Source: Actinomycetota bacterium (GTDB lineage: Bacteria; Actinomycetota; Thermoleophilia; Gaiellales; Gaiellaceae). From it: DNA of 10,603 nt. Position numbers and translations under genes: made by a program. The stretch covers positions 432 to 11,034 of the forward strand of contig VAXD01000094.1 of assembly GCA_005884155.1 (NCBI GenBank), in the 5' to 3' direction. The notes beneath the pieces are model-generated. The model was not told where the DNA came from and did no database searches. It was given only the letters and a program-made list of their open reading frames with translations. Of the stretch, positions 5,606 to 10,603 are shown piece after piece; within the stretch, counting starts at the first letter, position 1; each line of letters opens with the position of its first letter.

Positions 5606-7557
5606 ACGTCGCGATCGTCGGCGCGGGGCCGGCCGGGCTGTACCTCGCGATCCTGCTGCGCAAGCTCGACCGCGGGGTCGACGTGCGCGTCCTCGAGCGG
5701 AACGCCCCCGATGCCACCTTCGGCTTCGGCGTCGTCTTCAGCGAGGAAACGCTCGGGGCGCTGCGCGACGCCGATCCGGAGACGCACCTCGAGATCACCG
5801 ACACCTTTGCGCGCTGGGACCGGATCGACATCCACTACCAGGGGCGTGAGCTGTCGTCGCGCGGCCACTCCTTCTCCGCGATCGCCCGCAAGCGGCTCCT
5901 CGAGATCCTGCAGCAACGGTGTCGCGAGCTCAGCGTCGCGCTCGAGTTCGGCGTCGAGGTAGCGGATCTGCCCGGGGCCGACCTCGTCGTCGGCGCCGAC
6001 GGCGCGAACAGTCTCGTCCGGCGCTTCTGCGACTTCGGCACGAAGGTGCAGGCCGAGGGCAGCAAATACGTCTGGTTCGGCACGGACCACGTCTTCGACG
6101 CATTCACGTTCGCCTTCCGCGAGACCGAGCACGGGCTCTTCAACGCGCACGCGTACCCCTACGACGAGCGGATGTCGACGTTCATTGTCGAGTGCCCGGA
6201 GACCGTGTGCCGCGCGGCTGGGCTGGACGAGATGGAGGAGCAGGAGAGCCTCGCGTTCTGCGAGCAGCTGTTCGCGAACGAGCTGCGCGGCCGGGAGCTG
6301 TTCTCGAACCGGTCGCTCTGGCTCGACTTCCCGAAGATCACGAACCAGACGTGGCACGACGGGAACGTCGTCCTGCTCGGCGACGCGGTCCACACCGCGC
6401 ACTTCTCGATCGGCTCCGGGACCAAGCTCGCGATGGAGGACTCGATCGCGCTCGCGGCCGCCCTGGCGCGTCGGCGCTGGGACCTGAACGCGGCGTTCGT
6501 CGACTACGAGCTGGAGCGCGCGCCCTACGTCGAGCGCACCCAGCAGGCCGCGAGCGAGAGCGCCGCCTACTTCGGGCGGATCGCGAGCTATTCCCACCTC
6601 GAGCCGATCCAGTTCGCGTTCAACCTGCTTACGCGGAGCGGGCGGATCACGCACGCGACTTTGGGAGTGCGCGACCCGCAGTTCACGCGGGCGCTCGACT
6701 CGTGGCTCGGCGGGCGGCCGGTCTCGCCGCCGCCGGCGTTCTCGCCGTTCGAGCTGCGCGGCGTGCGGTTCGAGAACCGGTTCGAGCTCGTCGAGAGCTC
6801 AGTCGCGGTGACCCCGGACGGGCGGACCAGCGCCGAGGAGATTTCCCGGCCCGAGGGCAAGCTCTTGCTTCGCCTGATGCATGCCGGCCGACGCGGCGCG
6901 ACGCAGCCCCGGAGGCTTGGAGTCGACCTCCCGCTTCCCGACGGCTGGCCTGTCGTGGCCCCCACGAAGCGCCCGTACGGGCCGTTCGGCGCGATTCCCG
7001 GTAAGCCCGACGAAGCCGCCGTACTCGACGCGTTCGTCGCAGCCGCGAGCGAAGCGCGCGCCGAGGTGCTGGAGATCGACATGGCTCACGGCTACCTGCT
7101 CGGCAGCTACCTATCACGGCTGACGAACGACGAGGACGACCGGCTGCGGTTTCCCTTGCGCGTTCTCGAGGCAGTACGCGCCGCCTGGGCGGGCCCGCTT
7201 GCGGTGCGTCTCTCGGTCACAGACTGGCATCCGCGCGGAAACTCGGTCGAGGACGGCATCGCGATCGCGCGCGCCATGCGCGAGGCCGGCGCGGATCTGA
7301 TCCACGTCGAAGCGGGCCAAACGGTTCACGACGACCGGCCCGAGTACCGCCGCGGCTTCCTGACGGCGCTCAGCGACCGCGTGCGCAACGAGGCGAGCGT
7401 GCCGACGATCGTGGGCGGCTACCTGACGACGCTCGACGAGGCGAACACGATCGTCGGGGCCGGCCGCGCCGACCTCGTCCTGCTCGACCTCCCGGAGACC
7501 CAGGTCGAGCGCCCTCTCAAAGCGTCTGCTCAGTTGCTCGGGGAGCTCCGGGCGTGA
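5602..7557 (+). CDS. Fused FAD monooxygenase / compact OYE-like protein (2-aminobenzoyl-CoA monooxygenase or salicylyl-CoA 5-hydroxylase family)
   Basis: This 651-aa protein has two domains. Residues 1-371 form a complete class A flavoprotein monooxygenase: GAGPAG at 7-12, ERN at the end of strand 2, GADGANS at 131-137, and LLGDAVHTAH with IGSGTKLAMED from about 258. This pattern, including FGFGVVFSEETL, is typical of salicylyl-CoA 5-hydroxylase and 2-aminobenzoyl-CoA monooxygenase. Residues 380-651 align to an Old Yellow Enzyme-type reductase (FSPFELRG, HAGRRGAT at 427-434, AHGYLLGSYLS at 495-505, RLSVTDW at 536-542). This half is about 270 residues instead of the usual 370-400 in full-length fusions of about 770 aa, and it lacks several FMN-contact segments. 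In relatives the FAD half hydroxylates an aromatic CoA ester and the OYE half reduces the ring with NADH. GTG 5602 overlaps the previous stop. The exact substrate is not readable. Confidence 0.85.
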   Translation: MNVAIVGAGPAGLYLAILLRKLDRGVDVRVLERNAPDATFGFGVVFSEETLGALRDADPETHLEITDTFARWDRIDIHYQGRELSSRGHSFSAIARKRLLEILQQRCRELSVALEFGVEVADLPGADLVVGADGANSLVRRFCDFGTKVQAEGSKYVWFGTDHVFDAFTFAFRETEHGLFNAHAYPYDERMSTFIVECPETVCRAAGLDEMEEQESLAFCEQLFANELRGRELFSNRSLWLDFPKITNQTWHDGNVVLLGDAVHTAHFSIGSGTKLAMEDSIALAAALARRRWDLNAAFVDYELERAPYVERTQQAASESAAYFGRIASYSHLEPIQFAFNLLTRSGRITHATLGVRDPQFTRALDSWLGGRPVSPPPAFSPFELRGVRFENRFELVESSVAVTPDGRTSAEEISRPEGKLLLRLMHAGRRGATQPRRLGVDLPLPDGWPVVAPTKRPYGPFGAIPGKPDEAAVLDAFVAAASEARAEVLEIDMAHGYLLGSYLSRLTNDEDDRLRFPLRVLEAVRAAWAGPLAVRLSVTDWHPRGNSVEDGIAIARAMREAGADLIHVEAGQTVHDDRPEYRRGFLTALSDRVRNEASVPTIVGGYLTTLDEANTIVGAGRADLVLLDLPETQVERPLKASAQLLGELRA

Positions 7558-8237
7558 ATCTCGGAGACCTCGCCTATCCGGACGTGCCCACGGACGCCGT
7601 GCACCTGCTACCGCTCGGGGCGACCGAGCCGCACGGGCCGCACGGGCCGCTCTCGACCGACACCATCATCTCGGTCGGGATCTGCGAGCGGGCGGCCGAA
7701 CGGCTGGAGGGTGAAATCCCAGTGCTCGTTCTCCCGGCTGTCGCGTACGGCGTCACCCGCTACGGCTCGGCGTTCGCCGGCGCCGTCTCGATCTCCGAGG
7801 AGACGCTGCGGTCGCTGGTCGGGGAGATCGCAGAGGCGGTCGGCGCGCTGGTGCTCGTCAACAGCCACTTCGAGCCGGAGCAGGTCGAGACGCTGCGCTC
7901 GACCGGGCTTCCGCTGCTCGACCTCACCCGCCGCCGGAACGCCGAACGGCTCACCGAGGAGTTCCGCGCGGGCTCGTGCCATGCCGGCCGGTACGAGACC
8001 TCGCTCGTGCTCGCCGAGCGGCCCGAGCTCGTCCATGCCGACCGCATGACGGCGCTCGAGGAGCGGCGCGTCGATATGCCCGCCGCGATCCGCGCCGGCC
8101 GGACCGATTTCGTCGCGATGGGGATGGAGCAGGCGTATTGCGGTGCGCCCGGGGAGGCCTCCGCGGAGGAGGGCAGCGAGACGTTCGAGACGCTGGCGAC
8201 CATGCTCGTCGAGCTGATTCGCGAGGTCGCGGCGTGA
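7554..8237 (+). CDS. Creatininase-family metal-dependent amidohydrolase
   Basis: This 227-aa protein has the creatininase-family start LPLGATEPHGPHGPLSTDT (about residues 19-37). The Glu, His and Asp at 25, 27 and 36 match creatininase ligands E34, H36 and D45 in spacing. NSHFE at 103-107 supplies the His-x-Glu pair equivalent to H120 and E122 (NGHYE in creatininase), rather than the NGHGGN of the MftE/ArfB group. HAGRYETS (143-150) is also typical. A dinuclear metal site therefore looks complete. The family hydrolyses cyclic amides and related C-N bonds. In this operon it could open a ring or remove a nitrogen from an amino-substituted intermediate; the true substrate is unknown. It starts at GTG 7554 in a GTGA overlap and ends in another at 8234-8237. 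The length is slightly below the usual 240-260 aa. Confidence 0.8.
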   Translation: MNLGDLAYPDVPTDAVHLLPLGATEPHGPHGPLSTDTIISVGICERAAERLEGEIPVLVLPAVAYGVTRYGSAFAGAVSISEETLRSLVGEIAEAVGALVLVNSHFEPEQVETLRSTGLPLLDLTRRRNAERLTEEFRAGSCHAGRYETSLVLAERPELVHADRMTALEERRVDMPAAIRAGRTDFVAMGMEQAYCGAPGEASAEEGSETFETLATMLVELIREVAA

Positions 8238-9678
8238 TCACGCACGCCGGCCTGCCCCGCGAGCTCAATCTCGCCGCCTGGTTCGTCGACCGGAACGTCG
8301 AGGAAGGGAGCGGCGGGCGGACGGCGCTGATCGGCCCGGGCGGTGCGACGACCTACGCCGAGCTGGCCGGCCTGGTCAACCGCTGCGGCAACCTCTTGCG
8401 CGAGCTCGGGGTTCGCGCCGAGGAGCGCGTCCTGCTCGTCCTCGGAGACTCGGTCGAGTTCGTCGCGCTCTGGTACGGCGCGCAGAAGATCGGTGCGGTC
8501 ACGGCCGAGGCGTACACGTTCCTGCAGCCCAAGGACTACGCCTACTACATCGAGTACACCGACGCGAAGGTCGTCGTGGCGGACGAAGCCACGGAGCCTG
8601 CGATTCGGGAGGTCGCGGCCGAACGGCAGGTACTCGTCGTCGGCGAGGAGCTCCGCACCCGCCTCCAGGAGGTATCGGCCGAGCTCGAGCCCGCCCCGAC
8701 GACGAAGGACGACATCGCGCTTTGGAAGTTCACGACCGGCAGCACGGGCCAACCCAAGGCCGCCGTTCACCCCGTGCACAGCCCAGTACCGTGCTCGGGA
8801 TCCGCGAGGACGACGTCGTGCTGCCGGTGCCGAAGCTCTTCTTCGGGTACGCCCGCGATCTGACGGCCCTCTACCCATTCGGCGTCGGCGCGGCGGGCAT
8901 CGTCTTCCCCGAGCGGTCGACGCCTGAGCGGATCTTCGAGCTGATCGCCGAGCACCGCCCGACGATCCTCGTCAACGTCCCGACGATGATGGCCCAGATG
9001 CTGAACCACCCGGACGCGGCTTCACGGGACCTCTCCTGTCTCCGCGTCTGCACGTCGGCCGGCGAGGCGCTGCCGCGGGAGCTCCACGACCGCTGGCTCG
9101 ACACCTTCGGCGTCGAGGTGCTCGACGGGATCGGCTCCTCCGAGCTGTACCACATCTACATCTCGAATCAGCCCGGCCGGGCGCGCGCCGGGTCGACCGG
9201 CGAGCTCGTCCCGGGCTACGAGGCTGAGCTCGGCGACAACGGTGAGCTCCTCGTCACGGGCGACACGGCGGCGCTCTACTACTGGGGCGACGAGGAGAAG
9301 ACTGCGCGCACGTTCGACGGCGACACGGTCCGCACCGGCGATCTCTTCGAGCGCGACGACGACGGCTTCTTCTGGTATCGGGGGCGCGTCGACGACCTGA
9401 TCAAAGTCGGCGGCATCTGGGTTGCGCCTGCCGAGATCGAGCACTGCCTCGTCTCGCACCCCGAGGTGATCGAGTGCGCGGTCGTCGGAGCACAGCAGAA
9501 CGGGCTGACCGTGCCGCGGGCGTACGTGGTCGCGCGGAGGCAGCTCGAGGAGCGCGCACTGCAGGACTTCGTCCGCGAGCGCCTCTCTCCGCATAAGTAC
9601 CCGCGCGAGGTCGTCTTCGTGGACGACCTGCCGAAGACGCCGTCCGGCAAGCTCGACCGGAAGGCGCTCAGGGCGTGA
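8234..9678 (+). pseudogene. Benzoate-CoA ligase-family acyl-adenylating enzyme, broken by an internal deletion and frameshift
   Basis: The first part, from GTG 8234, encodes LNLAAWFVDRN, then TTYAELAGLVNR, and the ATP-binding P-loop FTTGSTGQPKA (about residues 166-176), ending near AVHPVHSP at about 8785. The homology then continues one frame over, from TVLGIREDDVV (8788) and VPKLFFGYARDL to DGIGSSELYH, VRTGD, YRGRVDDLIKVGG and the C-terminal PSGKLDRKAL with the catalytic Lys, stopping at 9678. At the junction a few residues usually found between the HPVHS and VLGIREDD motifs (a short stretch with a Tyr-Ala) are missing, so about 20-25 nt appear lost. Without correction the first frame ends at 8863, before the catalytic core is complete. 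The intact enzyme would activate benzoate, 2-aminobenzoate or salicylate to its CoA ester with ATP, feeding the monooxygenase. The P-loop has KA where KG is usual. Both ends keep 4-nt overlaps with neighbours. Confidence 0.8.
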
Positions 9679-10319
9679 GCCGGGTCGTCGTCGTGACCGG
9701 TGGGACGAAGGGCATCGGTAAGGCCGTCGCCGAGCGCTTCTCCACAGAGGACGTCGTTGCGCCAAGCCATGACGAGCTCGCTGGGGCAAGTCGACGTGCT
9801 CGTCAACAACGCCGGCATCGGAGCCGGCGCGCCGCTCGCCCGCACCACGCTCGACGACTGGCGCGCGCACCTCGAGGTGAACGCGACCGGCGCCTTCCTC
9901 TGCACGCGTGCCGTTGTGGGCGGCATGATCGAGCGCGGAGATGGCCGCATCGTCACAGTCGCCTCGATCGCCGGGCTCGCCGGCATGCGCTACACGGCCG
10001 CGTACGCCGCGTCCAAGCACGCCGCTGTCGGGCTCATGCGGGCAACCGCGGCCGAGGTTGGGGGACCGGCGTCACCGCGAACGCTGTCTGCCCCGCGTGG
10101 GTGCGGACCGACATCACGCGGCGCACGGTGGAGAACATCGTCGAGAGGACCGGCCGGACTGCGGAGGAAGCAGAAGCCGAGCTGGAGCAGATGACGCCGC
10201 TCGGCCGGCTGCTCGAGCCGGAGGAGGTCGCAGCCGCGGTCGTCTTCCTCGCCTCGCCCGAGGCGGCCGCGATCAACGGGCAGACGCTCGTGCTCGACGG
10301 TGGGGGGTTGCAGCTATGA
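9675..10319 (+). pseudogene. Short-chain dehydrogenase/reductase (SDR) with two compensating frame breaks
   Basis: From GTG 9675 the frame gives VVVVTGGTKGIGKAVAE, a complete SDR cofactor motif, up to about SHDEL (9779). SDR homology then jumps to the next frame from about 9781: LGQVDVLVNNAGI, VNATGAFLCTR, VTVASIAG with the catalytic Ser (9964), and YAASK with the catalytic Tyr and Lys (10003 and 10015). Near 10062 it returns to the first frame: GTGVTANAVCPAWVRTDI through QTLVLDGGGL, to the TGA at 10319. The first break also lacks about 15-20 residues between strands 2 and 4. The second is a one-base loss next to a run of five G. The original frame happens to stay open throughout, so a plain translation gives a 214-aa chimera with an Arg-rich nonsense middle and no active site. 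The intact enzyme would be a 3-hydroxyacyl-CoA-type dehydrogenase or ketoreductase. Confidence 0.8.
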
Positions 10320-10603
10320 GTCCGTTCCGTGGTTCGGCCGCCTTCACCGAGCGCTGGCAGAACTTCGATCTCTCGCTCGAGGACGGCGTCGCGACGGTCA
10401 CGTTCTCGCGGCCTGACAAGCTCAACGCGCTCACGTTCGACGTCTACGCCGACCTCCGCGACCTGCTCGGCGAGCTGCCGCACCGCGGCGACACGCGGGT
10501 GCTCGTGCTCACCGGCGAGGGCCGCGGCTTCTGCTCGGGCGGCGACGTCGAGGAGATCATCGGCGAGCTGCAGCAAATGGGCGCCGCCGAGCTGCTCGAG
10601 TTC
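10316..10603 (+). CDS. Enoyl-CoA hydratase/isomerase family protein (3' end outside window)
   Basis: ATG at 10316 overlaps the SDR stop in ATGA, and 96 codons are visible before the window ends. The start SLEDGVATVTFSRPDKLNAL (residues 20-39) and GEGRGFCSGGDVEEI (68-81) are the crotonase-fold signatures. The LNAL and FCSGGD segments contribute the backbone NH groups of the oxyanion hole that hold the CoA thioester carbonyl. The catalytic acidic residues lie further downstream and cannot be checked. Family members hydrate or isomerise enoyl-CoA, and some hydrolyse ring beta-ketoacyl-CoA esters. After the ligase and SDR it fits a beta-oxidation-like step on ring-opened or dearomatised CoA esters. 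Confidence 0.9.
   Translation, partial: MSPFRGSAAFTERWQNFDLSLEDGVATVTFSRPDKLNALTFDVYADLRDLLGELPHRGDTRVLVLTGEGRGFCSGGDVEEIIGELQQMGAAELLEF

Noticed and set aside
8722..9678. Second half of the ligase as a separate gene starting at ATG 8722 or GTG 8791
   Set aside because: The first residues from 8722 are out of frame with the ligase homology, no ribosome binding site is seen, and the part lacks the ATP-binding loop. It is the continuation of the same broken gene.
5515..10020. Several long minus-strand open frames opposite the operon (about 5515-6654, 7760-8878 and 9022-10020)
   Set aside because: All are antisense to genes with clear catalytic motifs and their products show only Arg/Asp/Val-rich low-complexity sequence.
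8780..10065. Programmed ribosomal frameshifting in the ligase and SDR genes
   Set aside because: Residues normally present are missing at the ligase break and the first SDR break, and no slippery heptamer or clear downstream structure is seen. Deletion or sequence error explains it better.

Overview
The window is GC-rich throughout, with strongly G/C-biased third codon positions and frequent GTG starts. This fits a high-GC actinomycete. The extracellular RCC1-repeat/PASTA protein, the LuxR-type tail and the actinobacterial-style polytopic membrane glycosyltransferase suggest a soil Thermoleophilia-like lineage (Solirubrobacterales or Gaiellales), but that placement is inference. No tRNA, rRNA, CRISPR array, insertion sequence or riboswitch was seen.

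Left part (2-3419, + strand): the 3' part of a secreted RCC1-repeat protein, with seven 51-residue blades, a glycine-rich Cys-containing repeat domain and a PASTA domain. A 125-nt gap with small inverted repeats follows. Next come a 529-aa polytopic membrane protein of GT-C glycosyltransferase type and a 64-aa orphan LuxR helix-turn-helix tail whose GTG overlaps the membrane protein stop. Middle (3477-4749, - strand): a class I SAM-dependent methyltransferase and, upstream of it on the same strand, a PaaI-type hotdog thioesterase.

Right part (4748-10603, + strand): a tightly packed operon that diverges from the thioesterase. Its order is LLM-class flavin oxidoreductase, fused FAD monooxygenase/OYE-like protein of the salicylyl-CoA 5-hydroxylase / 2-aminobenzoyl-CoA monooxygenase family, creatininase-family metal hydrolase, benzoate-CoA ligase-family enzyme, SDR dehydrogenase, and enoyl-CoA hydratase (cut by the window end). 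All five junctions are 4-nt stop/start overlaps (GTGA four times, ATGA once). The enzymes suggest aerobic CoA-thioester breakdown of an aromatic acid such as anthranilate or salicylate. The ligase makes the CoA ester, the monooxygenase attacks the ring, the LLM protein and hydrolase may open the ring or remove a substituent, and the SDR and hydratase carry out beta-oxidation-like steps.

Two points stand out. The OYE-like half of the fused monooxygenase is strongly compacted and appears to have lost several FMN-contacting segments. The ligase and the SDR each carry apparent internal deletions and frameshifts: one in the ligase and two that cancel in the SDR. These are either assembly errors or early decay of an operon that otherwise looks functional.
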